64,000 nt of DNA, taken from contig JAAYMA010000054.1 in the NCBI GenBank assembly GCA_012521615.1, positions 35,855-99,854 on the forward strand, given 5' to 3'. A program made the position numbers and the translations under genes. The notes beneath the pieces are model-generated. The model saw only the letters and a list, made by a program, of their open reading frames with translations, had not been told where the DNA came from and made no database searches. Below are positions 26,125 through 35,174 of the stretch, one piece after another (position 1 is the first letter of the stretch; every line of letters begins with the position of its first letter). Source of the DNA: Clostridiaceae bacterium. GTDB taxonomy: Bacteria; Bacillota; Clostridia; DSM-8532.

Positions 26125-26385
26125 CAGTGAAGGAGAATAATAGCTATTCTTTCAACGATTCAGAGAGCTGCCGTGTGGTGAGAGTGCAGACGTTGAAGAA
26201 GGTGAATCTCGCTCCGGAGCGGATCGCTGAAGTAGGCACAGCCTATGGTAGGTTGATACGGTTGCAGCCGTTAAATTGCTAAGCGTTGTCAGACGCTGAT
26301 GAGGTGGACACATTTTCGTGTCAATTAGAGTGGTACCGCGAAAGCTTCAGGCCTTCGTCTCTATACAGAGATGAAGGCCTTTTTT
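26125..26385 (+). promoter_or_regulatory. T-box riboswitch leader, probable leucine (CUC) specifier
   Basis: Canonical T-box parts are visible in order: a stem I region with AGAGAG (26163-26168), GAA-U-CUC specifier region (GAA 26204-26206, CUC 26208-26210), the T-box AGAGTGGTACCGCG (26327-26340) and a terminator hairpin AGGCCTTC...GAAGGCCT with T-run (26349-26385). The specifier was assigned by aligning with the second T-box of this window, where GAA-G-UUC fits phenylalanine genes; in both the codon follows GAA plus one base and is followed by ten bases to AGC. Uncharged tRNA-Leu(GAG) would thus favour antitermination of the acyl-CoA synthetase operon. A different register would give UCU (Ser) or AUC (Ile). 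Confidence 0.88.
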
Positions 26386-26486
26386 GATATCTTTTTCATA
26401 AGTCACTAAAAAATTGCCCGGACATTTGAAGATAAATCTGTATGAAATTAATATTTGAACGCCGGTTATGGGATGGAGGAGATAGT

Positions 26487-28148
26487 ATGAGCGGACTTAT
26501 GAATATAACAGTTGGAAAATTACTTGAAAGTGTTGCAAAAAAGTATCCTGACAGAAAAGCCTTTATATTTCCATACCATAATTATGAAACAACCTGGAAG
26601 GAGCTTGATGAGGAAGCTACAAGAGTGGCCAAAGGTTTTTTAAAAATGGGAATTGGAAAGGGGGATCATGTTGCAATCTGGGCCAATAATATCCCCGAAT
26701 GGGTACTGACTCTTTTTGCAACCAGCAAAATAGGAGCAGTACTTGTCACTGTTAATACCAATTACAAAATATTTGAACTTGAATACCTGCTCCGGCAGTC
26801 GGATACCAAATGTCTTGTAATGACTGATGGATTTAAAGATGCCAATTACCTACAGATAATTAATGAACTCTGTCCACAGCTTAAGGATTGCAAACCTGGA
26901 ACCCTTGACAATCCAATGCTTCCATATTTGAAATACGTGGTTTATACAGGTCATGAAAAACAGCCGGGAATGATAAATTTCAAAGATCTTTATACCATGG
27001 CAGATGAAGTGCCGGATGAAGAATATCAGAAAGTTTATAATTCCCTTAATCCACATGATGTTATTAATATGCAATACACTTCAGGAACGACGGGATTTCC
27101 AAAGGGAGTTATGCTGACACATTATAATATTGTTAATAATGGAAAATGCATAGGAGACAGAATGAAATTTACTGAGGATGATATACTTTGTATTCCTGTT
27201 CCGCTTTTCCACTGTTTTGGTCTGGTCCTGGGAATTATGGCCAGCATTACTCACGGCACTTCTATGGTATGTGTTGACTATAGTCCGGCAAGAGTTATGG
27301 AATCACTACAGAAATATGAATGTACTGCCGTTCACGGGGTACCTACCATGTTTATTGCTATTTTAGAGCATCCCGATTTCAAAAAATATAAGTTTCCGGG
27401 ACTCAGAACAGGAATAATGGCAGGATCCCCTTGTCCTGTGAAAGTAATGCAGCAAGTCATTGATGTAATGGGTGCCCGCGAGATAACAATAGTATATGGT
27501 CAGACAGAATCTTCACCCGGATGTACCCAAACTACTACCGATGACAGTATTGAAAAGCGGGTATCAACTGTAGGAAAACTGTTTCCCCATATAGAAGCCA
27601 AAATAATGGATCCCGAAACCGGTGAAGAATGTCCTCCAAATGTACCTGGTGAGTTTTGTACCAGGGGTTATCATGTAATGAAGGGGTATTATAAAATGCC
27701 AGAGGCTACAGCTCAGGTAATTGACAAGGATGGCTGGCTACATACCGGAGATTTGGCCACCGTGGATGAAGAGGGCTATTACAAAATCACAGGCCGTATA
27801 AAAGACATGATTATCCGTGGCGGTGAGAATATCTATCCGAAAGAGATAGAGGAATTCCTGTATACCCACCCTAAAGTTAAGGATGTTCAGGTAATAGGGG
27901 TACCAAGTAAAGAATATGGCGAAGAAATCATGGCATGGATTATTCTCAAGGATGGTGAAACAGCTACAGAAGGGGAGATAAAGGAATTCGTAAGAGCCAA
28001 TATGGCCAGACATAAAACACCTAAATATATAAAGTTTACAGACAGTTTTCCCATGACAGCAAGCGGCAAGATTCAGAAATATAAAATGCGTGAAATGGCC
28101 ATAGAAGAGTTAAATCTCCTGGATGAAGCCTCAATTGAAACAGCTTGA
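26487..28148 (+). CDS. AMP-forming acyl-CoA synthetase, FadD-like
   Basis: Adenylate-forming ligase of 553 residues. ATP/AMP signature MQYTSGTTGFPKGVMLTH (about residues 195-212), VYGQTESSPG (about 335), DGWLHTGDLATVDEEGYY and GRIKDMIIRGGENIYP (about 415-450) and C-terminal catalytic Lys in TASGKIQKYKM are all present. It activates a carboxylic acid, probably a medium- or long-chain or branched fatty acid, to its CoA ester. ATG at 26487 has GGAGGAGA 5 bases upstream. The gene is the first after a T-box leader, which is unusual for this enzyme class. A TIM-barrel gene and an amidohydrolase gene follow with short gaps. Confidence 0.9.
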   Translation: MSGLMNITVGKLLESVAKKYPDRKAFIFPYHNYETTWKELDEEATRVAKGFLKMGIGKGDHVAIWANNIPEWVLTLFATSKIGAVLVTVNTNYKIFELEYLLRQSDTKCLVMTDGFKDANYLQIINELCPQLKDCKPGTLDNPMLPYLKYVVYTGHEKQPGMINFKDLYTMADEVPDEEYQKVYNSLNPHDVINMQYTSGTTGFPKGVMLTHYNIVNNGKCIGDRMKFTEDDILCIPVPLFHCFGLVLGIMASITHGTSMVCVDYSPARVMESLQKYECTAVHGVPTMFIAILEHPDFKKYKFPGLRTGIMAGSPCPVKVMQQVIDVMGAREITIVYGQTESSPGCTQTTTDDSIEKRVSTVGKLFPHIEAKIMDPETGEECPPNVPGEFCTRGYHVMKGYYKMPEATAQVIDKDGWLHTGDLATVDEEGYYKITGRIKDMIIRGGENIYPKEIEEFLYTHPKVKDVQVIGVPSKEYGEEIMAWIILKDGETATEGEIKEFVRANMARHKTPKYIKFTDSFPMTASGKIQKYKMREMAIEELNLLDEASIETA

Positions 28149-28197
28149 TATTTCAGATATCATAATAATATCAGGAAGGAATTCCTAAGAGAGGACG

Positions 28198-29016
28198 ATG
28201 AAAATGAAACTGGCATTTTCTACACTGGGCTGTCCCGGCTGGAGATGGGAAGAAATATATGCAACAGCAAAGGATCTTGGTCTTGATGGAATTGAAATAA
28301 GAGGTTTGGAAAAAGAGATTTATGCGCCAAAAGCAAAACCTTTCAAACCTGAGAATATAGATAATACTGTTGCCACTTTGGATAAACTCGGTCTTACCAT
28401 ACCCATGCTTACAACGGGTGCGTTCCTGTTTGATGAAGATAACCCGCAAAAGGCAATAGATGAGGCCAGGGATTATATTGACCTGGCAGAAAAATTGAAG
28501 ACGCCCTATATTCGTGTGCTTGGAGACAGGGACGGAAATCCCGGTCCGGAAAGAAATCTGGATCATGTTGCAGAATTATATCAGGATATTTGCGACTATG
28601 CAGCATCCAGAAATGTCACACCTGTTATAGAAACAAACGGTGTATTGGCAGATACAAAGGTTATGGCCGCTTTTATTAAAAAAGTAAACAGAACCAACTC
28701 AGGTGTGCTGTGGGATATTCATCATCCATACCGTTATTTTGGTGAAGCACCTGAAACAACCATCAGTAATTTGGATGGACATATAAAATATCTGCATATA
28801 AAGGATTCTGTAATGAGGGATGGACAGGTGAAATACAGGATGCTGGGCTATGGTGATGTACCCGTGCTGGATTGTCTTAAAGAGCTGGACAAAAAGGGAT
28901 TTGATGGTTTTGTGTCGCTGGAATGGGTAAAACGCTGGTATCCTGATCTGGAAGAGCCGGGTGTTGTTTTCTCGCATTACGTCACCTATATGAACTACCT
29001 TATAAGACAACTCTGA
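28198..29016 (+). CDS. Sugar phosphate isomerase/epimerase-like TIM-barrel protein
   Basis: Protein of 272 residues of the xylose isomerase-like TIM-barrel family (AP endonuclease 2 superfamily; IolE/IolI and hydroxypyruvate isomerase relatives). Seen: LAFSTLGCPGWRWEE at the start, GLDGIEIRG, the metal-ligand stretches VIETNG (about 141), LWDIHHPYRY (about 170), YLHIKDS (about 200) and FVSLEW (about 237). These supply the Glu-Asp-His-Glu metal site. It probably acts on a small keto-sugar or cyclic acid. ATG at 28198 follows GAGAGGA. It lies 49 bases after the acyl-CoA synthetase gene. Confidence 0.82.
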   Translation: MKMKLAFSTLGCPGWRWEEIYATAKDLGLDGIEIRGLEKEIYAPKAKPFKPENIDNTVATLDKLGLTIPMLTTGAFLFDEDNPQKAIDEARDYIDLAEKLKTPYIRVLGDRDGNPGPERNLDHVAELYQDICDYAASRNVTPVIETNGVLADTKVMAAFIKKVNRTNSGVLWDIHHPYRYFGEAPETTISNLDGHIKYLHIKDSVMRDGQVKYRMLGYGDVPVLDCLKELDKKGFDGFVSLEWVKRWYPDLEEPGVVFSHYVTYMNYLIRQL

Positions 29017-29052
29017 TTTTATGCTTACATGATTTTAGAAAGCGATGGTTTA

Positions 29053-29853
29053 ATGCAAAAAATTATAGATTTTCATACACATGCTTTTCCAAAAGTTCTT
29101 GCTTCCAAGGCTGTGAATAATATTGGAAGCCACTATTCCATACCCATGTCCGGTACAGGTAAAATTGAAGACCTGATCAAAAGCGCCCAAAAAGCGGATA
29201 TAACATATCTGGTGCTCCATTCAACTGCAACCAGGCCCAATCAGGTGCAAAATATCAATAATTGGATAGCCAAACAAGTCAGGTTCTCGGAAGGCAGAAT
29301 AATTGGTTTTGGCACTTTGCATCCTGATATGGATGGTATAGAAAAGGAATTCAACCGGATTATCTCATTGGGGTTAAGGGGCGTAAAACTTCATCCGGAT
29401 TTCCAAGGGTTTAAAGCAGATGCCCCTGAACTTGACAAGATTTATTCACTGCTGGAAAACAGGCTTCCATTACTTATTCATGCAGGAGATGCAAACCTGG
29501 ACAATTCTTCACCTGAACGCATAGCCAGAATTCTGGACAGGTTTCCGAAATTGACTTTGATAGCTGCCCATTTGGGAGGATACATGCAGTGGAGGGAGGC
29601 AATGGAGTACCTTGCAGGTAAAAATCTGTACCTGGATACTTCCAGTACTCTACATTATATGGATACTGAATTTGCAATGCAAATAATAAAGACTCATGGA
29701 GCAAAAAGAATTGTGTTCGGGACAGATTATCCCGCAGTACTGCACACTGATGAACTTGAGCGTTTTATGGCCCTCAAACTCAGTCGCCAGGAAAGACAGG
29801 ATATTCTTTATAATAATGCGGCCAGGATATTAAATATACCGGAAGAATGCTGA
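29053..29853 (+). CDS. Amidohydrolase_2 family metal-dependent hydrolase
   Basis: TIM-barrel hydrolase of about 266 residues. Metal-binding FHTHAFP near the N-terminus, KLHPDFQGF (about 116), LLIHAGD (about 145), AAHLGG (about 175) and catalytic-type GTDYP near 225 match the amidohydrolase_2/decarboxylase (PF04909) group. The substrate is unknown. ATG at 29053 gives the usual start close to the HxH motif; ATG at 29029 in frame is equally possible, since neither has a strong ribosome site. It completes the three-gene T-box operon. Confidence 0.8.
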   Translation: MQKIIDFHTHAFPKVLASKAVNNIGSHYSIPMSGTGKIEDLIKSAQKADITYLVLHSTATRPNQVQNINNWIAKQVRFSEGRIIGFGTLHPDMDGIEKEFNRIISLGLRGVKLHPDFQGFKADAPELDKIYSLLENRLPLLIHAGDANLDNSSPERIARILDRFPKLTLIAAHLGGYMQWREAMEYLAGKNLYLDTSSTLHYMDTEFAMQIIKTHGAKRIVFGTDYPAVLHTDELERFMALKLSRQERQDILYNNAARILNIPEEC

Positions 29854-30064
29854 AAACATTAAAAGATGTTAAGAAAAGGTTTTTCAGGGTATCGTAAGAC
29901 AATATGGTACCTTTTTAGATTTCCTGCTTTTTAGTTCATACAGTTTAGTATGTGGTCAGATCTTCTTTTTTTTGTTATTATGGTAAAAGTAATAGAGATT
30001 TGATTATATTAATAGATACAGGTCAGTTAATAACAGGAAATCAGACTTAAGTTAAGGTGAGCAG

Positions 30065-30793
30065 ATGTTGTTTAAAAAGCAAAGCAAACTTGATATGGAG
30101 AATATTCCGGAGCATATAGCCATAATTATGGACGGCAACGGCCGATGGGCAAAGAAAAGAGGACTTTCCAGGAGCATGGGGCACAGGGAAGGCTCAAGGA
30201 CTCTTAAGAAAATAGTTGAGGCTTGTTACGATTTAGGTGTTAAGTATTTGACTGTCTACGCTTTTTCAACTGAAAACTGGTCCAGACCCAAAGAAGAAGT
30301 GGATGAGCTTATGAAGCTGCTTTATGAGTATCTTCAAAATGCGGAAAGGGAGCTAAAAGGTAAAAATGTTCGCATAATAGTGATTGGTGACAGGAAAAAA
30401 CTCCCTGATAACATTGTGTCCGAGATCAATCGGGTTGAAGAGAAAACCAGCCACAATCATGGACTTAATTTTATAATAGCTCTTAACTACGGGGGACGGC
30501 AGGAGATTGTAGATGCGGTAAATGCTATTGCGGAAGATATCAGATATGGCAGAATAACAGAAATAAATGAGGAGCTTATAAGTCAGAGACTCTATACCAG
30601 GGGTATTCCTGATCCTGATCTTCTGATACGTACCAGCGGGGAGCTCAGGTTAAGTAATTTTCTTATCTGGCAGAGCAGTTACTCTGAATTGTTTTTTAGT
30701 GATGTTTTGTGGCCTGATTTTACTCCGAAACATCTCGAAGAAGCAATTTTATCCTATCAGGGAAGGCAAAGACGCTTCGGAGGTGTAAAATGA
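30065..30793 (+). CDS. uppS: Undecaprenyl diphosphate synthase (cis-prenyltransferase)
   Basis: Enzyme of 242 residues making the C55 lipid carrier for peptidoglycan from FPP and IPP. Catalytic Asp and phosphate loop in IIMDGNGRWAKKRG (about 20-33), TVYAFSTENWSRP (about 66-78), NYGGRQEI and the C-terminal LLIRTSGELRLSNFLIWQ with SELFF are all conserved. ATG at 30065 follows AAGGTGAG. First of a block uppS-cdsA-dxr-rseP-ispG found widely in Firmicutes; it overlaps cdsA by 4 bases. Confidence 0.96.
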   Translation: MLFKKQSKLDMENIPEHIAIIMDGNGRWAKKRGLSRSMGHREGSRTLKKIVEACYDLGVKYLTVYAFSTENWSRPKEEVDELMKLLYEYLQNAERELKGKNVRIIVIGDRKKLPDNIVSEINRVEEKTSHNHGLNFIIALNYGGRQEIVDAVNAIAEDIRYGRITEINEELISQRLYTRGIPDPDLLIRTSGELRLSNFLIWQSSYSELFFSDVLWPDFTPKHLEEAILSYQGRQRRFGGVK

Positions 30794-31647
30794 AAATTAG
30801 AATTATAAGCGGTGTTATTGGTCTTTGTATTCTTGCAGCTTTGCTTCTACTTCCGGCATATATTACTGCAATTACTATTCTTGCTGCGAGTATCATAGGG
30901 CTTTACGAGTTTTCTAAAGCTTTGAAGGAGAAGGATGTCCATATAGATTTGCCGGTAAGTGTTATTGCAACTTTTATTATTGTAGCCAAAGCATACAGCG
31001 CCGGACTTTCTGAAAGTGCTTTTCCGGCATTGACCGGTTTTATGGATGTAAGCTTAAGCGGCAATTACTTGAACGCTTTTCTATATATAATAATTGTATA
31101 TTTATTTTGCCGGATTATTTTTGGAAAAGGAAGTTTCGGCATTGAAGATATGGCATATACCTTTTTAGGAATTATATATATACCTTTTCTTCTCTCTTTT
31201 GCCGTTGCCACCCGAAACCTGGAACGCGGATTTCAATATATCTGGCTTGTGGTAATAGGAGCTGTTGCCACAGACACTTTCGCGTATTTTACAGGTGTGA
31301 CAATAGGTAAGACAAAAATTATACCTCATATAAGCCCCAAGAAAACCGTTGAGGGTTCTATTGGCGGAATTATTGGCTGTATGCTGGCAATGGTGCTCTA
31401 TGGTATTCTTGTTATGAACGGGCAGGATTATGAGCCTGTAGAGATTTACCATCTGGCCGTTTTAGGATTGTTGTGCGGTTTTGTGTCCCAGCTTGGAGAC
31501 TGGGCTGCATCGTCCATAAAGAGGAATATGGGAATTAAGGATTTCGGAAATCTTATCCCCGGCCATGGCGGTATAATGGACAGAATCGACAGTGTGCTGT
31601 TTGTAGCACCCATAGTTTATATCTATATAAATATATTTTTGTTATAG
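30790..31647 (+). CDS. cdsA: Phosphatidate cytidylyltransferase (CDP-diglyceride synthase)
   Basis: Integral membrane enzyme of 285 residues that converts phosphatidate and CTP to CDP-diacylglycerol for phospholipid synthesis. About eight hydrophobic segments are visible, and the C-terminal family signature GDWAASSIKRNMGIKDFG...HGGIMDRIDS is intact (about 237-265). ATG at 30790 lies in the uppS stop (overlap 4 bases). Confidence 0.95.
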   Translation: MKIRIISGVIGLCILAALLLLPAYITAITILAASIIGLYEFSKALKEKDVHIDLPVSVIATFIIVAKAYSAGLSESAFPALTGFMDVSLSGNYLNAFLYIIIVYLFCRIIFGKGSFGIEDMAYTFLGIIYIPFLLSFAVATRNLERGFQYIWLVVIGAVATDTFAYFTGVTIGKTKIIPHISPKKTVEGSIGGIIGCMLAMVLYGILVMNGQDYEPVEIYHLAVLGLLCGFVSQLGDWAASSIKRNMGIKDFGNLIPGHGGIMDRIDSVLFVAPIVYIYINIFLL

Positions 31648-31661
31648 AAAGGTTGCGTAAT

Positions 31662-32816
31662 ATGGTAAAAGGGCTTTCAATTCTTGGCTCTACCGGATCA
31701 ATAGGTGTACAGGCCCTTGAAGTATGTGAGAATTTGAATATAGATGTTGTTTCCCTTGCAGCAAATAGAAATGTAAAGCTTATGGAACAACAGATAAGGC
31801 AATTTAAACCTAAAGTTGCGGCTATGTTTGATGAAGAGGCTGCAAAAGCATTGGAAACAGCGGTAAAAGATACGGATACAAAAGTATTGAAAGGCTTGGA
31901 GGGAATTAAGGAAGCAGTCGTACATAAGGATGCTGATACTGTCCTGACTTCGGTTGTGGGCATATCAGGATTAATTCCGACAATGACTGCCATAGAGGCA
32001 GGTAAAAATATCGCTCTTGCCAACAAGGAGACTCTTGTAACTGCCGGCCATCTGGTGATGAAGGCTGTAAAAGAGAAAGGGGTCAGACTTTTTCCTGTTG
32101 ACAGTGAGCATTCAGCAGTGTTTCAATGCCTTCAGGGAAACAGAAAAGAAGATGTTTCGAAAATAATACTGACAGCATCAGGCGGTCCATTCCGCGGCTA
32201 TACCCGTGAGCAGCTAAAAAGTGTGACAGTTAAACAGGCGCTCAACCATCCCAACTGGTCAATGGGCTCCAAGATTACTATTGATTCGGCTACTTTGATG
32301 AATAAAGGGCTTGAAGTGATAGAAGCCATGTGGCTTTTTGATATTCCTGCTGAAGATATAGAGGTAATAGTTCATCCCCAGAGCATTATTCACTCTATGG
32401 TTGTGTATAACGATGGTTCTGTTATGGCTCAGCTTGGAGCTCCTGATATGAGAATTCCCATTCAGCTTGCGCTTACCTGGCCTGAAAGGGCGGAGAACCA
32501 GTTTAATAAATTAGATTTTTATGAGCTTTCAGCCCTTACTTTTGAAAAGCCTGATACAGAAAATTTCAGGGCTCTGAAGCTTGCCTATGATGCAGCGGAA
32601 ATCGGTGGAACCATGCCATGCTGTATGAATGCAGCCAATGAAGTTGCGGTGGATTTATTTCTGAAGGGCAAAATAACATTTTTACAGATAACTGAACTCG
32701 TTGAAAAAGTAATGAGTGAACATTCTGTGAATAGTCAGCCTGTACTGAGCGATATAATAGATACTGATTATGAATCTCGAAGTTTGGCTTTGGAGATTCT
32801 CGACAGGGGGTTATAA
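31662..32816 (+). CDS. dxr: 1-deoxy-D-xylulose 5-phosphate reductoisomerase
   Basis: MEP-pathway enzyme of 384 residues that converts DXP to MEP with NADPH. N-terminal NADPH site LGSTGSIGVQAL (about residues 7-18), ANKETLVTAG (about 121), metal and substrate residues in PVDSEHSAVFQ (about 145-155), SGGPFRG (about 180) and NHPNWSMGSKITIDSATLMNKGLE (conserved block, read in two parts) are intact. ATG at 31662 lies after AGAAAGG; an in-frame TTG at 31653 is less likely. Confidence 0.95.
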   Translation: MVKGLSILGSTGSIGVQALEVCENLNIDVVSLAANRNVKLMEQQIRQFKPKVAAMFDEEAAKALETAVKDTDTKVLKGLEGIKEAVVHKDADTVLTSVVGISGLIPTMTAIEAGKNIALANKETLVTAGHLVMKAVKEKGVRLFPVDSEHSAVFQCLQGNRKEDVSKIILTASGGPFRGYTREQLKSVTVKQALNHPNWSMGSKITIDSATLMNKGLEVIEAMWLFDIPAEDIEVIVHPQSIIHSMVVYNDGSVMAQLGAPDMRIPIQLALTWPERAENQFNKLDFYELSALTFEKPDTENFRALKLAYDAAEIGGTMPCCMNAANEVAVDLFLKGKITFLQITELVEKVMSEHSVNSQPVLSDIIDTDYESRSLALEILDRGL

Positions 32817-32817
32817 A

Positions 32818-34107
32818 TTGAGTATTTTGATAGCTTTAATTACATTGAGCGTTTTGATTATTATACACGAGCTTGGACATTTTACAGCTGCAAAGTTAAG
32901 TGGTATAAAAGTCCTTGAATTTTCTTTATTTATGGGACCTAAACTTTTTTCATTTAAAAAAGGAGAAACAGAGTACTCTGTCAGACTCATCCCCATGGGC
33001 GGATTTGTAAAAATGGAAGGCGAACATGAGGATTCTGATGAACCGAGAGCCTTTTCGAATCAGCCAGCAGGCAAGAGAGCACTGGTAATTGGTTCCGGAC
33101 CTGTATTGAATATATTATTTGCATTTATACTGGCGGCAATTGTAATCGCACAAACAGGTTTTTTCACCAATACAGTAAATATACTGGCTGAAGATTCACC
33201 ACTTAGGGATATTGGAATAGAGACCGGAGACAGAATAATTTCATATAACGGAAGAAGATTGTACGATCCATCAGCAGATATAAGCATATTTATGTATGCT
33301 GAGGACGGTAAGCCAAAAGATATAACATTCTTCGATGTCAGCGAAAATAAAAAAGTTAAAAAGGTTGTAACCCCGGGCAGAACAGAAACCCGTTTCAGAC
33401 TTGGTTTTTCCGCAACAGATACCGAAGAGGGAGCCAGAATTTTAGATCTTGAAATAGATTCCCCCCTTGAAAAAGCAGGAGCCAGAAGGGGAGATGTGAT
33501 AATTAGAATTGATGATACCGAAGTCAGTAAGACGCAGGATATCATTAATTATCTTAATGTAACCAGATCTGATAAGACAGCACCGGTTAATGTAACAGTT
33601 GACAGGAACGGAAAAATTCTGACCTTTGAAAATATTAAACCTTTCTCGGATTACCAGTATACACTCGGTGTAGGTTTCCAGCATAAAAAAGGCAATGTTT
33701 TTGATATTATAAAAGGGTCGTTCAACTATAGTATTTCTACAATTCGCAATGTTTTGATATCAGTAAGGTGGTTGTTTGACGGAACTGTATCTTTCAGGGA
33801 ACTGTCCGGTCCGGTAGGCATTATAGGTTCAATAGGAAGTGTGGTTCAGACTGAACAGCCTGCGGGAGTTAAATTATTAAACCTGCTATATTTCAGTTCG
33901 TTTATCAGTATCAGTCTGGGAGTCATGAATCTTTTGCCCATACCAGCTTTGGACGGTAGCCTGCTTCTGATTATTCTTATTGAAAAAATACGTGGCAGGG
34001 CGTTTTCACAGGAAAAGGTGGGTATGGTGTCCATGATTGGGTTCATGCTTCTTATTGTGCTCTTTATTGTCACCCTTTTCAATGATATACCAAGATGGCT
34101 TTTTTAG
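32818..34107 (+). CDS. rseP: RseP/RasP-type site-2 membrane metalloprotease
   Basis: Intramembrane zinc protease of about 429 residues. HELGHF zinc motif in the first helix (about residue 15-20), one or two PDZ domains between about 120 and 310 (DIGIETGDRIISYNG and KAGARRGDVIIRIDD), and the second zinc motif MNLLPIPALDGS in the last helices (about 368). The family cleaves anti-sigma factors and signal-peptide remnants. TTG at 32818 directly after the dxr stop, behind CAGGGGG, gives the usual start just before the HExxH helix. Confidence 0.93.
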   Translation: MSILIALITLSVLIIIHELGHFTAAKLSGIKVLEFSLFMGPKLFSFKKGETEYSVRLIPMGGFVKMEGEHEDSDEPRAFSNQPAGKRALVIGSGPVLNILFAFILAAIVIAQTGFFTNTVNILAEDSPLRDIGIETGDRIISYNGRRLYDPSADISIFMYAEDGKPKDITFFDVSENKKVKKVVTPGRTETRFRLGFSATDTEEGARILDLEIDSPLEKAGARRGDVIIRIDDTEVSKTQDIINYLNVTRSDKTAPVNVTVDRNGKILTFENIKPFSDYQYTLGVGFQHKKGNVFDIIKGSFNYSISTIRNVLISVRWLFDGTVSFRELSGPVGIIGSIGSVVQTEQPAGVKLLNLLYFSSFISISLGVMNLLPIPALDGSLLLIILIEKIRGRAFSQEKVGMVSMIGFMLLIVLFIVTLFNDIPRWLF

Positions 34108-34121
34108 GAGGAGCTTGTTAA

Positions 34122-35174
34122 GTGATACAACGCAGGAAAACAAGAAAAGTAAAGGTCGGGAATTTATATATTGGCGGAGATGCCCCAATAACTATCCAGT
34201 CCATGACCAATACAAAAACAAGTGATGTCGAAGCCACTGTAAACCAGATTAAAGCACTTGAAGAATCAGGGTGTGATATTGTAAGAGTGGCTGTGCCGGA
34301 TATGGAAGCTGCCAGGGCCATCGCTGAGATAAAAAAACAGACATCAATACCCCTTGTCGCTGATATACACTTTAATTATGAGCTGGCACTCAAGTCCATG
34401 GAAAATGGTGCAGATAAAATAAGAATCAATCCTGGAAACATAGGTTCAAAAGATAGGGTATTAAAGGTTGTTTCCATGGCAAAAGAGAAGGGGGTTCCAA
34501 TCCGTATAGGTGTCAACAGCGGCTCCCTTGAGAGAGATCTTTTAAGGAAATATGGTCATGTTACGGCTGAAGCACTTGTGGAAAGCGCGCTTAGCCATGT
34601 TAGAATTTTAGAGGAACTTGATTTCTATGATACTGTTATTTCAATAAAAGCCTCGGACGTTTTACTGGCATATAAAGCTTATCAGCTTATTGCTGAAAAA
34701 ACAGATTACCCCCTTCATGTGGGAATTACCGAGGCCGGCACTATATACAGGGGAACAATAAAATCTGCTGTGGGAATAGGTTCAATTCTGCTTTCAGGGG
34801 TAGGGGACACCATACGTGTATCCCTTACAGGCCATCCGGTTGAGGAAATCAAAGCTGCAAAAGAGATTCTAAGGTCTTTGGGACTTTACTCCAAAGGTGT
34901 GCAGTTTATTTCATGCCCGACCTGCGGCAGAACTCAGATTGACCTTATATCCATCGCTCAGCAGGTTGAAAAAGCCCTTGAAAATTACGAAAAGCCTATC
35001 AAAGTTGCGGTTATGGGCTGTGTTGTAAACGGCCCCGGTGAAGCCCGGGAGGCCGATATAGGAATAGCAGGCGGCAGAAATAATGCTGTGCTTTTCAAAA
35101 AAGGAGAGATTATTCGTAAGGTATCTGAAGAAAATATAGTGGAAGCTCTCCTTGAAGAAATTAAAAAGATATAA
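34122..35174 (+). CDS. ispG: 4-hydroxy-3-methylbut-2-enyl diphosphate synthase
   Basis: MEP-pathway iron-sulfur enzyme of 350 residues that converts MEcPP to HMBPP. The N-terminal TIM barrel starts with the typical [19 protein letters not shown]; 4Fe-4S ligands lie in CPTCGRTQ (about 267-274) and [15 protein letters not shown] (about 300), with the conserved Glu. GTG at 34122 is 8 bases after AGGAGGAG. The last 14 bases overlap the convergent asparagine synthetase-like gene. Confidence 0.95.
   Translation: MIQRRKTRKVKVGNLYIGGDAPITIQSMTNTKTSDVEATVNQIKALEESGCDIVRVAVPDMEAARAIAEIKKQTSIPLVADIHFNYELALKSMENGADKIRINPGNIGSKDRVLKVVSMAKEKGVPIRIGVNSGSLERDLLRKYGHVTAEALVESALSHVRILEELDFYDTVISIKASDVLLAYKAYQLIAEKTDYPLHVGITEAGTIYRGTIKSAVGIGSILLSGVGDTIRVSLTGHPVEEIKAAKEILRSLGLYSKGVQFISCPTCGRTQIDLISIAQQVEKALENYEKPIKVAVMGCVVNGPGEAREADIGIAGGRNNAVLFKKGEIIRKVSEENIVEALLEEIKKI

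Noticed and set aside
26094..26282. 62-codon open frame in the T-box leader
   Set aside because: It lies wholly inside the structured T-box RNA, has no ribosome site and overlaps the specifier region.
29870..29925. Possible terminator after the amidohydrolase gene
   Set aside because: The AAAAGGT and ACCTTTT arms are separated by more than 20 bases and the inner pairing is poor, so it was not listed as a feature.
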